A stretch of 64,000 nucleotides of DNA from Caprella mutica (GCA_947561585.1 CANNZV010000850.1:146671-210670); one strand, 5' to 3'. Shown: positions 50,001-60,600, numbered from the stretch's first letter. The notes: generated by a model from the letters alone, not told the origin. Program-made: numbers and translations.

Positions 50001-50692
50001 ATATCAGAGATATACTGAAGGGTAATTTGTTAAAGTGACTTGTGCTCAATAAAATTAACAATTATTTAAATATTTTGTCATAGGCTTGCACGGAAGAATT
50101 CGGTATTTCGTACTGCACCGCCCACACAGACAGCGCTAAATGTGAATGCGGAAGCATACCAAAGTTGTGCGATTCTTACGACCAAGACAGTTTGGTGTTC
50201 TGCGATTCTGATGGTCCATTTTGGATTGATCCTTGTGCTGATGGTGAGACCTGCTCATCAGGAGATTGTACTACTAAAGTGTCAACAACAACACCACAGC
50301 CAACCACCCCAAAACCACCAGTTTGTACATCAAGCACCTCTGGTTTAATTCTCTTAGGCCCATCCTGTGAAAGTGCCTACTATTGCAATGGAGAAACTGA
50401 GTTAAGCTCTACTGATTGTGCTTCTGGTCAATATTACGATCCTGATCTAGGTTGTCAGACCGCCCCACCAAAAGCTTGTCTACTAAACTGCCGTGGATAT
50501 TGTCCAGATCCTGTGGATTGCAGCAAGTTCCATGTTTGCGATGGCGAAGGAAACGTCATGACTGATGGAGTATGTGAAACAGGCCAGTACTTCAACAGTG
50601 ACGCCAGTCCTCCACAATGTGAGGACTACAGTGGACAGGGATTACCCGATTATTGCCCAAAGACTGTTGTTTGCACAGATTATTTATATTAA
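47036..50692 (+). CDS. Secreted CBM14/peritrophin-A-like chitin-binding protein, gene B (4 exons)
   Basis: Coding exons are 47036-47059, 47294-47313, 49752-49965 and 50084-50692 (phases 0, 2, 0), giving 288 aa. The signal peptide is MIRLILVAALVTFASC. Residues 53-148 form one or two cysteine-rich N-terminal modules. Residues 149-166 are a Thr/Pro-rich linker (TTPQPTTPKPP). C167-C218 follows the peritrophin-A spacing C-x13-C-x5-C-x10-C-x11-C-x7-C exactly. A second CBM14-like module runs about C222-C277 with KFHVC. The CBM14 family binds chitin outside the cell. Intron 2 (2438 bp) is expanded by an inverted-end element, a mariner relic and two MITEs. It differs from gene C by eight residues that I can count. 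Exons were placed by splice signals and paralogue comparison, without transcript evidence. Confidence 0.88.
47390..48362. mobile_element. Inverted-end element in intron 2 of gene B, 'gggtgaattgccact' subfamily
   Basis: The left terminus is GGTGCACGGTGAATTGCCAC, followed by many CTGGGTGAATTGCCA and CCCATGTGGG-type phrases to about 47640. The right side (48110-48362) has the same phrases inverted and ends CCTAGAACC (GGTTCTAGG read inward). A second internal array, GGACAATTGGGCCCGCCGAC-like, lies at 47725-47812 and resembles a different subfamily, perhaps a nested end. The whole block is absent from gene C intron 2, near 54270. No target duplication is readable, because a mariner relic inserted 6 bp away. 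Confidence 0.8.
48369..48968 (+). mobile_element. Mariner-like (DD34D) transposon relic
   Basis: Inverted repeats of 36 bp with one mismatch: CAGGGTGGCGGAAAAGTAAC at 48369, and CAGGGTGGCAGAAAAGTAAC reading inward from 48968. TA flanks both sides (48367-48368 and 48969-48970). 48592-48657 encodes PARSPDLTPLDFSLWGYL, the conserved block around the last catalytic aspartate of mariner transposases. The rest of the transposase is deleted or decayed. It is non-functional and absent from gene C. Confidence 0.88.
49267..49408. mobile_element. Hairpin MITE (~142 bp)
   Basis: The arms GGTTACCAATATTAATAAAG and (inverted) GGATACCAATATTAATAAAG extend to about 60 bp each, through ACAAATAATAAA and AAAGGAAAAAT. 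The loop is short. The element is specific to gene B intron 2 and absent from gene C. Confidence 0.8.
49438..49712 (+). mobile_element. MITE-like dispersed repeat (copy 2)
   Basis: Same boundaries as the copy at 23022-23322 (start TCTATACTAATAATTTC, end GTACACTAGTTAT). Absent from the corresponding place in gene C intron 2 (about 54565). Confidence 0.8.
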
Positions 50693-51151
50693 AGAAACTT
50701 CAAAAATCAAAATTATTATTATTCAAATTTTATATACTCCTTACATAGTCAACCGCAGATGAATTTTCAAAAAATTTATATTTATTAATTTTATAAATGC
50801 TACTTAAAAATGTTATTATCATTTTCAGTCCTTTGGTATAACATAAACACCGAATGAATTAGTCCAATATTGTCTTCGACAGTAAATTGAAAAAAAAAAA
50901 TCAAAATACAGTATAGAACTCCTCTATAGTGGACATCCACTATATATAGTCACTTTAAAGGATTTACCTCACTATAGAGGATATGAATAATGACTCTAAA
51001 AATCAGAATGGGGATCTTTTTTGGAATTAGGGAACATTGTATTTGCCGATTAATTTGCAAAGAATAAACAGATACAGGTATCATATATACAAGGCTACGA
51101 CATATTGATTGAGAATGCTAAATAAATTATCCGTCTGTTTAAACCATCAAC
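50693..51151. other. 3' flank of gene B with a pogo-like terminal fragment
   Basis: 50927-50990 begins CAGTATAGAACTCCTCTATA and contains inverted CCTCTATAGTG/CACTATAGAGG blocks. This is related to the pogo-like MITE at 9727 and is conserved in unit 2 at 55766-55835. No gene. Confidence 0.5.
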
Positions 51152-51203
51152 ATGCAAACAATATTTGAACTAGCAAGAAAAGTGCATACAAAAGAAGAAG
51201 CAG
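51152..51203 (+). pseudogene. Merlin/ISXO2-like transposase N-terminal fragment (unit 1, truncated at duplication junction)
   Basis: ATG then MQTIFELARKVHTKEEA, cut at the junction with the inverted-end element of unit 2. It is identical to the start of the longer copy at 56010. Confidence 0.55.
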
Positions 51204-52130
51204 TAGGTAAATTGCTCGAAAACAATTGCTCGAAAGACAAATGCTCGTAAACAATTGCTCGAATGAACAACTGTTCGAAAGACAATAGCTCGAAAGACAA
51301 TTGCTTGAACGAACATTTGCCCGAATGACTAATTGCTCAAATGATCAATTGCTCGAATGACTAATTGCTCGAATGACTAATTGCTCGAATGATCAATTGC
51401 TCGAATGAATATTGCTCGAATGATCAATTGCTCGAATGATCAAATTGGTCTCAGTGTCCAAATTAATAAAAGTCAGTTAATCATCAAGTTAGATCACTTC
51501 AATTAACTCCAACAAACCATCCTGGCTTCTAATTAGTAATTTATAATAACTGTATATCATATATTTCATCGCTATTTACCATCAATCATAATACTGTTTT
51601 TAAATTTTAATATTCCTGATTTTCTCATTTTTATTGAACAGGAATACTGCAGCAATTTCAATATTTATTATATTATTATTTTCGTTTTTTTTTTGTCAGT
51701 CAATAGCTTCAGTGGGCTCTGACGAGATGTTCTTGAGACTAGGTTAGCGTTGTTAGGTTTTAGCAACTAGGGCTAAGGGAACTGCCGATAACAGGAGGGA
51801 GCGGTTTTTCCCGGTAATCGTGCCACTTTTCATTTTGTCTCTTTTCTGTAGAAATTATTTGGTTGACATTTCCTCTTCTTTTACATTAAGCAATCAATTA
51901 TTTATTCAGAATTTGATTATCTAAGACATTGTTAATTCCATAAATATTGTCGAAAGTCAGAAAATAATGAAGTGAAATCTTTTCGATTAACTGCACCTAG
52001 TCATCCTTGTTTCTAATTAGTGATTAATAACAACTGTATTCTATTTATTTCATATTATCTGAACGATTTATCATTTTTTTCGAGTAATTGTTCATTCAAG
52101 CAATTGTTTTCGAGCAATTTACCGGCTTCC
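51204..52130. mobile_element. Inverted-end element, 'gctcgaacaatt' subfamily, fuller copy
   Basis: The left array has about 15 CAATTGCTCGAAWGA-type phrases (51204-51445). The interior is AT-rich and homologous to 30476-31078. The right array is short and ends CGAGCAATTTACCGGCTTCC (52111-52130), followed by GGATTTTTT. The left GGTTC of the terminus is lost at the duplication junction. The paralogue at 43949-44047 has lost the interior. Confidence 0.8.
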
Positions 52131-53607
52131 GGATTTTTTAGATATATATTTATGATTTTCTTTAATCTCTGAATTTTACTGTAATCCTGAAGTATTTAGT
52201 AATCTCATATTTCTTTTATATCCGATTTTTTTGTATATATGTTTTTGTAATTCTTATTTTTTCAATCCTGATTTTCTTCACAAAACGTGATTTTTTTTTG
52301 TAATCCCTGATTTTTTTAATTCAGATTTTTTATCATCTTGTTTTTTCAATATCTCGGGTTTTTTGTTATCCATAATTGCCTTTATCATGTTTGTTAACTA
52401 AAACATCAAACTGTCAGAGAGTTCGTTATAATGTACAATCTGTAGAATATGAAGACATTCTTTCTTTTATATCCATACGATTGTTTATTCATCGTATAGG
52501 ACAAGCTACTTATTGTGAAGATAGTGCCTTGGTAAGGCCTGTCCCTGTGTCTTACATCTTGTCTAGAGACTTGTGTCTCAGGTTCTAGATCTTCCCGTTG
52601 TTCCTACCCCCGAATTATAAGGTGTTCTGCCCTCTTATGGATGTGTATATATTTCTACTTGTGTCGAATAAAAATGAACCATTTTCTACCCGCTTTCATT
52701 TATTGTGTAATTGATAGATTTTATTATAGTTCAGTTACTGAATTACGGATTTAAAGAATGAACAATTAATTCTATGGGACTAAATTTCCATATTATCCCA
52801 TTAAAGTTTAGAATTCTAGAGTCAGATTTTAAATCTTAGAAAAGATCCTATCTTTTGGTCATGGAATTATATCGTATGTTAACTGTTAAAGGGTGCCATT
52901 TTTCTTCCAATCAATCAACAATTAGACAAACCTACCAACCAACAGACAAACCTTCCAACCAACAGAGAAAACTACCAACCAACAGAGAAATAGTCACCTT
53001 CTGTTATAATTTTTTATGGTGATGACTAAATCACTAAAGGTCAGATAATTTTATAGTGATTTAGGCATATGAGAAATATGAAAAGACATATAGCCCAATT
53101 TTAGTAAAAGTATAACAACAATTAGTCGGTATACAGTAAACAATCTGTTACATCAGCCAACCTATATCTACTGAAATATGAGCCTCTATAGACAACAGTT
53201 GGTTTAGGATTCTACAGAATAAAACAATAACTACCGTATCTTTGTGTTGTTTTCTTTGGCTAATGCAGGTTATTTTGTCACCCATAATCACATTTTTCGT
53301 TAGTTTTACTATTTCTAATAGCTTTTTGTTCAGAATGATCATAAATCGAAAAAAATCGCTCTTGCGCGAACTTATTTCAAACCTTGTTTCTGCGAATATG
53401 TTTTCGGCGAAAGTGTTTTCGGTCACCCAATTGAACGAACTCCAAAATAAATACAAGATTCAATCCCCAACTGTCTATATTCTATAATGTCTCTTTTTTG
53501 ATGAATTGGCCGGCGTTTGTAACAGCTTTACCTGTTATAATCTTGTTCTGCAAATGATCTGTTAAAGAGCCATCTGCCATAGAATTTTAAAGGGTTTAAA
53601 ATATAGC
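52131..53607. other. Upstream region of gene C, homologous to 44048-46786 without its insertion
   Basis: Non-coding. It shows the empty site (TGTGTCTTACATCTTG near 52548) for the element at 44609-45666. Confidence 0.55.
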
Positions 53608-53851
53608 CACAACATAACTCTTTCTCTCTGTGGGAATATGATTCATTAAACGAGGTCAGGGGTAACAGTTATTGCGTCTCATGTGTCCTAGTTATCTCAG
53701 TGAGATAGAACACAGCTGTTTCCTCTATCAGATAAACTATTGCAACTTATATAAGCAGATTCAGTGGACATCAATATTATGATCAGAATACTTTCCCTGC
53801 ATTTGAAGTAAAGTAATAATTATATCTTGAGTACAAATCTAATATTTCACA
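53608..53851 (+). promoter_or_regulatory. Conserved promoter/5'UTR of gene C
   Basis: Nearly identical to the gene B block: TATCTCAGTGAGATA (53693-53707), ACACAGCTG, CTATCAGATAA, and TATATAAG (53748-53755) as TATA box, about 100 bp upstream of the ATG. Confidence 0.65.
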
Positions 53852-55551
53852 ATGATTAGGCTAATTTTAGTTGCGGTGAGTAATAAATTAATGAATATAT
53901 TTATCATATAATGTACCTTATTTATTGGTATCAGATTTTAACTTAGATTATTTTATCCAATATATGTATATTAAAATTATCTTTTATGGTTTCTTTCTTT
54001 AACTAATTTGAATGAGAGCGTTTTTAGAAATCTTTTAAAGATACTGAACGATTTTACAGTGAATATTTCTAAATTTTCTACAATGAATAATTGTATTGAA
54101 TTTTTTTTCTATAATGCATGTTGATTTCTATCGAATTGTACTTTTAAATGAATATTTGTTTTATGAATTTATTTGTTTTTTTATTTTCAGGCTCTTGTGA
54201 CTTATGCAAGGTGAGTTCAATTAAACCTCAAGTCAGTTCGCAGTTATATTTTATAATAACAATCATTAGGCTGCCAGCTGTATATTTTAAAAAGCACCCA
54301 CCTTTTTGGCATATTAATTTTTTTTGAACTAATCATCTTTTAAAATACAGATTGATTTACCGGTAATTTTCATTTGTGTTTAGCAATTACCTAGCTATTA
54401 TATAGACTATCAATTCCTCTTGTTTTTAATCAAATAATATTGTCTTTTGATTAAAAAAAATCAATATTAATTTGCGAAATGAATAAGCTTTATTTTATGG
54501 TTATTTAAAATCACAATAGTTTTCAATTAAAACTATTTATATATTTCACTATTAAACCCATTAAGTATATTCTAATAATATGTCATCTCTCCTCAAACAC
54601 TTCTTAAAAGCTGCAAGAGTTTTTCGGATGGCAATATCAACGGACTAGAGCACGACAATCTCAAAATGGTCAACTTTGCGAAATATCTGCGGACTCTACG
54701 CACCTCAGAAACCAACACAACGTGTACTGAAATAGGACAATATTACTGCAAGAATTGCTTGACTCCTGCTTTCTGTGGTGGTGACGGCTTGGAAGTTTTG
54801 CACCCAGAGTGTGATAAAGGAAACGTGAGTAAAGATACTAATTATCAAATTTTTAAGATATATCAGAGATATACTGAAAGATAATTTGTTAATGTGACTT
54901 GTGCTCAATAAAATTAACAATTATTTAAATATTTTGTCATAGGCTTGTACGGAAGAATTCGGTATTTCGTACTGCACCGCCCACACAGACAGCGCTAAAT
55001 GTGAATGCGGAAGCATACCAAAGTTGTGCGATTCTTACGACCAAGACAGTTTGGTGTTCTGCGATTCTGATGGTCCATTTTGGATTGATCCTTGTGCTGA
55101 TGGTGAGACCTGCTCATCAGGAGATTGTACTACTAAAGTGTCAACAACAACACCACAGCCAACCACCCCAAAACCACCAGTTTGTACATCAAGCACCTCA
55201 GGTTTAATTCTCTTAGGCCCATCCTGTGAAAGTGCCTACTATTGCAATGGAGAAACTGAGTTAAGCTCTACTGATTGTGCTTCTGGTCAATATTACGATC
55301 CTGATCTAGGTTGTCAGACCGCCCCACCAAAAGCTTGTCTACTTAACTGCCTTGGATATTGTCCATATCCTGTGGATTGCAGCAAGTTCCATGTTTGCGA
55401 TGGCGAAGGAAACGTCATGACAAATGGAGTATGTGAAACAGGCCAGTACTTCAACAGTGACGCCAGTCCTCCACAATGTGAGGACTACAGTGGACAGGGA
55501 TTACCCGATTATTGCCCAAAGACTGTTGTTTGCACAGATTATTTATATTAA
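53852..55551 (+). CDS. Secreted CBM14/peritrophin-A-like chitin-binding protein, gene C (4 exons)
   Basis: Coding exons are 53852-53875, 54191-54210, 54611-54824 and 54943-55551 (phases 0, 2, 0), giving 288 aa. The architecture equals gene B: signal peptide, N-terminal cysteine-rich part, Thr/Pro linker, two CBM14-like modules. Relative to B I count F13Y, D72G, M75L, V78L, Y79H, R223L, D228Y and D247N, plus five synonymous changes. All cysteines are retained. Intron 2 is only 400 bp because the transposons of gene B intron 2 are missing, so C better shows the ancestral gene layout. Promoter and splice sites look intact. Function as an extracellular chitin binder is inferred from family membership. 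Confidence 0.88.
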
Positions 55552-56009
55552 AGAAACTTCAAAAATCAAAATTATTATTATTCAAATTTTATATACTCCT
55601 TACATAGTCAATCGCAGATGAATTTTCAAAATTTTTATATTTATTAATTTTATAAATGCTACTTAAAAATGTTATTATCATTTTCAGTCCTTTGGTATAA
55701 CATAAACACCGAATGAAGTAGTCCAATATTGTCTTCGACAGTAAATTGAAAAAAAAATCAAAATACAGTATAGAACTCCTCTATAGTGGACATCCACTAT
55801 ATATAGTCACTTTAAAGGATTTACCTCACTATAGAGGATATGAATCATGACTCTAAAAATCAGAATGGGGATCTTTTTTGGAATTAGGGACACATTGTAT
55901 TTGCCGATTAATATGCAAAGAATAAACAGATACAGGTATCATATATACAAGGCTACGACATATTGATTGAGAATACTAAATAAATTATCCGTCTGTTTAA
56001 ACCATCAAC
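55552..56009. other. 3' flank of gene C
   Basis: Homologous to 50693-51151 with few differences. Contains the pogo-like fragment at 55766-55835. No gene. Confidence 0.5.
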
Positions 56010-56116
56010 ATGCAAACAATATTTGAACTAGCAAGAAAAGTGCATACAAAAGAAGAAGCAGTGAAATATTTACAAGAAAGAGGTATTCTACATAAAGAAC
56101 GATTCCGCAAATATGG
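56010..56116 (+). pseudogene. Merlin/ISXO2-like transposase N-terminal fragment interrupted by the LTR element
   Basis: Reads MQTIFELARKVHTKEEAVKY, then LQERGILHKERFRKYG, up to the 5' LTR. The (E)EAVxYLQxxGILxKER pattern is typical of the N-terminus of Merlin/ISXO2-like (IS1595-type) transposases in animal genomes, by my recollection of the family. The rest lies beyond the retrotransposon, outside the window, if it exists. Confidence 0.55.
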
Positions 56117-57430
56117 TGTCTTGGAATATTTATTTATACATTAAATTAATGTATACTATCATATGAATAATCTTTAACTGTGATTGATTGACATATTATA
56201 TGTATTTTAATTGATCATGCTAATTTTGTTCATTTAGGTTTTAATGAATATATATTGAACAGTCACTGTGATCCGTTTGCTAATTATATTTATGCTATGG
56301 CAACCACACCAATAATAGTAAATGTCCAGGATCACAGTGACGCATCTAATCAGTATTCTTCAGAGTCTCATTACAGACACATGCCGTATTCTCAAGTGTT
56401 GTAGTTCAATAAAAACTAGAGAACATAATTACAAAGGACTTCACAGCTGTAACAAAAAGGAAGCGTGATGAGTATTAGTCCACGCAGTGTCTTTTATCAC
56501 CACACGGAGTTTTCAACTATGATTGGCTAAGGTAGAGGCAAGGAGTGAGGCGGGACGATACAGGACAACGCATCTACAAATCATAAGCTGGCAGTCTTAG
56601 TATCGGAGGTTGGTTGTTATATAGGCATAGTATATTAGCAACTATTCGGTGACTGTTCTATAGCTATTCATCTCAAACCCATATTAACTTATAAACTGTT
56701 AACATCTTATAAACTATTAACTTCTTATAAACTATCAACTTCTTATAAACTATTAACTTCTTATAAACTATTAACTTCTTATAAACTATTAACTTCTTAT
56801 AAACTATTAACTTCTTATAAACTATTAACTTCTTATAAACTATTAACTTCTTATAAACTATTAACTTCTTATAAACTATTAACTTCTTATAAACTATTAA
56901 CTTCTTATAAACTATTAACTTCTTATAAACTATTAACTTCTTATAAACTATTAACTTCTTATAAACTATTAACTTCTTATAAACTATTAACTTCTTATAA
57001 ATTATTAACTTCTTATAAATTATTAACTTCTTATAAATTATTAAATTCTTATAAACTATTAAATTCTTAATTCATTTAAATCTTCATCTAAACTCAAATT
57101 TTCATGTTTACTACTAATTAAAGTCCCTTGTAGTTTAACGTTAGTTTATTCCAAATATCTAAATCTATTCTTTCTCATTCATAGTTTATGGACTCATCTC
57201 TTCTATGCCACCTGGAGAGACAGCGATGAAACAGACCCGCACATCAGAATCAGTCATTTAAATTCAGTAATCTATAAATACGTAGTAATCAAATACGTAA
57301 AATGTCAATTGAGATCTTGTCAAATTCAGATCTCTAAAATAACTATAATTTACAATCCTAATGTAAATTTAGAAATCAATATAAATAAATTATAGATTTC
57401 TCATTTTATTATTTCAAACCCTTTGGTCCA
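56117..57430 (+). repeat. 5' LTR
   Basis: Begins TGTCTTGGAATATT. The right boundary is uncertain because the 3' LTR end is outside the window. I place it near ...TTTGGTCCA (57430), just before a candidate primer-binding site. The LTR contains a perfect 13-bp inverted repeat (GTCACTGTGATCC at 56262-56274 and GGATCACAGTGAC at 56329-56341), AATAAA at 56408-56413, a possible TATA-like TTATATAGG near 56611, and an 18-bp minisatellite. Confidence 0.8.
56683..57068 (+). repeat. 18-bp minisatellite inside the 5' LTR (about 20 copies)
   Basis: The unit is TTCTTATAAACTATTAAC. The first and last copies are diverged and the central ones are identical. The 3' LTR enters the same array at the window end. 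Its length can therefore differ between the two LTRs, which should be kept in mind when dating the insertion. Confidence 0.95.
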
Positions 57431-57443
57431 TTTTATTTATGAA

Positions 57444-57461
57444 ATGGTGGCCAGTATGGGG
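57444..57461 (+). promoter_or_regulatory. Candidate primer-binding site
   Basis: TGGTGGCCAGTATGGGGA starts with TGG, the complement of the tRNA CCA end, shortly after the presumed LTR end. I cannot name the priming tRNA. A spacing of about 14 nt from the chosen LTR end is longer than usual, so either boundary may be off. Confidence 0.35.
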
Positions 57462-57601
57462 ATGATGTATTGATTTTGATGTGATGCGTCCTGTTCGTCC
57501 TGCCTCCTAACCTTAATTTCCTGTGTGATATTTCAAATCCTCTTGTCGTGGTTGTGAATATTTAAATTTTTGTAACTCTTTATTATTTCTGATAACGCAT
57601 T

Positions 57602-60600
57602 ATGGCATCTCTGGAGAAAAACCGTCAATATTTAAGACAAAGGTTGACAAAAACGTGTACACGTATTAAAAACGATATTGTCACTCTGACCTTAGATGAA
57701 AAACATGATTTGCTCGAAAAGATAAATGACATTAAGGATGATCTGGTGCAATTAGATAAAAAGATTTTTTCAAATTTGTTATCTGGAGAAGTAACTGAAA
57801 CTGATCTTAGTAAGCATAGCGATAATTGTGACAAATATCGAAGTTTGTATAGAGAACATCATGCTATACTGGAAAATTCCTTTCCAAATTCCGTTGAAAA
57901 TAGTAGACAGACAAATGTTAATCCTCCTCCCTTAAATAAACTTAAGCTGCCAGATGTACCATTGCCAACTTTCCAAAATTCGAAATCTGAAAGTTTGGAG
58001 AAATTTGTTCACGGATTCGAATGTATTGTTAATAAGCATAATTTAACTAGCTATGAGAAGTTTATATACCTTCGCAATCAATTAAGAGATGCTCCTTTAG
58101 TATTAGTTAATTCTTTAGATATTCAAGAACAAGGTTACGAAAATGCAAAAAAGGTGTTGAACGAAGCATTCGGTGATCCTATCAAAGTCAGATTCGACTC
58201 TATTAAACAACTAGCACAGTTAAAACTAGAAGAAAGAACTGACCCTTATGTATTCGCGGGAGAGATGCGAACTATACTTGCTTCATTTCGTAGTCTTGAT
58301 ATTAATAGAGATACCATTCTGCAATTCTTTATATGGAACTCGTTTAACGAGAATTTTCAAAACCAATTTAGGCAAATTACCAATAAGAATAAACCATCTT
58401 TAGAAGAAATTGAAGAGAACTTGTTTATTGTTATTGAGAGATACAATTTAACTAAAGAAACGAGTAGTGTAAGATTTAGGGAGAAGATGCATAGTTCAAA
58501 TATGGGTACTAAGGTAGAGTACGGTGAAAAACCATTGCACAAGGGCTTAAATTGTTACCTTTGTAAAAGTGACAAAGCTCCTAGATATGATCACAAAATG
58601 AAGGACTGTGAAGTTTATAATACTGCTTTCAAAAAAGTAAACAAGTTAAAATCAATTAACGGATGCATTAAATGTTCCTTTGTGAATCATTCTACGGATA
58701 AATGTAAATTCAGATTTTCTTCATTTTGCAATATTTGTAATAAACCTCATATGAGCTATCTTTGTTTAAAGAATGATGAAACTGCATCTGGTAGAAATAC
58801 ATGGGGAAAACGTAATGACGTTTTTAACAACATTGCATTTATTATGCATAATAACTCTTCTAATTCTTTAGCTTTACCTACTTTTACATGTACTGCTCTA
58901 GGTGATGCCACGAATAAAAATATTCGAGTGTTTAAGGATGGTGGAAGTCAAAAGAATTTTGTTAGTCAAGGTTTGGCCAACGAGCTAAAGTTACCAATAG
59001 TGAATAGCTCTGTTAAATTGACAATTCATGGGTTTAACACTGCGAAAGAAGTGGATACTAATATTGTTAAATTGAATATTCAATTGGGAAATGATTTGAG
59101 GGAGATAGAAGCAATTTGTATTCCTAAAATTACAACTAGCATTAAGGTGTCCGGTATTCAGACTGTTGTTGATAGGTTCTCACAGTTAGGCTACCCTATT
59201 GCGGACGATTATTTGAGAACTAGTGACTCTGAAGTTATAGATGGAATATCGGTAATATTAGGAACTGAAGATGATCACATTTTGCCTTTGAATTATAAGC
59301 TATTTGGAAAATCTCAGGATTCTTCCTTTATTGAGTCACCAATTGGTATAATATTTTCTGGTAATATCGGTAGAATGATTGATAATTTGGATTCATTGCC
59401 TTTTTATGAGGTTAGTTCTGAAAGTGCAGTACCTTATTGCCGAAATCCAAATTTAGATGTTAGTTGTGATAATTTGGATGATAAAATAATGGGTTATTGT
59501 TCATATCAGACTACTAATATTAGTGAAACTCAGATCTTGCTTGATGATAATGGAGTCATTAATGATTTGGAGTTGACTAAGGCTACTGAATCTGAATTGC
59601 AATTGGAATTAACTAGGGTACTAAATTACGATAGCGAGGAAGATGATCCTCTAAATACAGAAACTAATACTTTAGTATCAAGGTATGTTTTGAATACAAT
59701 GGAGATTAGCTCTGAAGGTAGATTAATTATACGACTACCTTGGAATAATAAAAACAAACATTTGCTATCTAAGAACTACGACTTATCAAAGAAAATTTTG
59801 AAATCTAATTTTGATAAACTTAAGAAGACTCCAGATAAACTCACTATGTACGATGCGGTGTTCAAAGAACAAGAAAACTTGGGGATCATTGAGAAAGTTA
59901 TTGACGTAGAGGAATTTATTAAATCCAACCCTAATTGCTGCTTCTTACCCCATATGGGTGTATATCGTATGAACAGAGATACCACCAAATGCAGAGTTGT
60001 CTTTCTCTCAAATCTTGCAGAAACTTACTTGAATGAGTCTTGCGTCAGTCATAACAAAGCTATGCTTCCCGGCCCTAATCTGAATCATAAAATTTTCATT
60101 GCATTAACCCTGTTGAGATTTGATAGGTTTTTGTTGATTTTTGATATTCAGAAGGCATTTTTGAACATAGGACTAAATGAAATCGACCAGAATAAACTTA
60201 TGTTCTTATGGTTTAACAATGTTGAGAAAGGCGATTATAAAATCGTGGCATACCGTAACTTAAGACTTAGTTTCGGTTTGCGATGTAGCCCCGCGATGTT
60301 AATGATTTGCTTATACTTTATTTTGGTAATGAGCAATGGAGATTCTGACCCTAGAGTATCAGAGATTAAGAAAGAGGTATACAATACAATTTACATGGAT
60401 AATGGTGGGTATACTTGTAACTCTGAGAAACAGTTACAGTATTGTTATGATAAACTACCAGAGATATTTTCAGAATATAAATTCAATTTACAGCAATTCG
60501 TGACTAACAGTGATTCGTTACAGAATAAAATAGATGCTCGTAATGACAACGTAGTCCAATCTAACGTAAAATTGCTCGGCACTACTTGGAATAAAGAAAC

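Larger units (their letters stand above)
43954..51203. repeat. Segmental tandem duplication, unit 1 (carries gene B)
   Basis: Homologous to 51204-56061 from TAGGTAAATTGCTCG to ...AAAGAAGAAGCAG. It is 7250 bp against 4858 bp. The difference is largely explained by unit-1-specific insertions (44609-45666, 47390-48968, about 49262-49715, and about 170 bp near 44290-44460) and by the missing interior of the first inverted-end element. Confidence 0.85.
51204..56061. repeat. Segmental tandem duplication, unit 2 (carries gene C)
   Basis: Starts in the middle of a terminus (TAGG of GGTTCTAGG) directly after GAAGCAG and ends where unit 1 ended (GAAGAAGCAG, 56061), then continues into the original flank (TGAAATATTT). 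This is the layout expected of a simple tandem duplication with breakpoints inside two transposon fragments. Confidence 0.85.

Noticed and set aside
53148..53487. Conserved frames of 81-102 codons upstream of genes B and C
   Set aside because: Conservation follows from the segmental duplication. The two copies differ in frame-affecting ways, and neither has a domain or codon bias.
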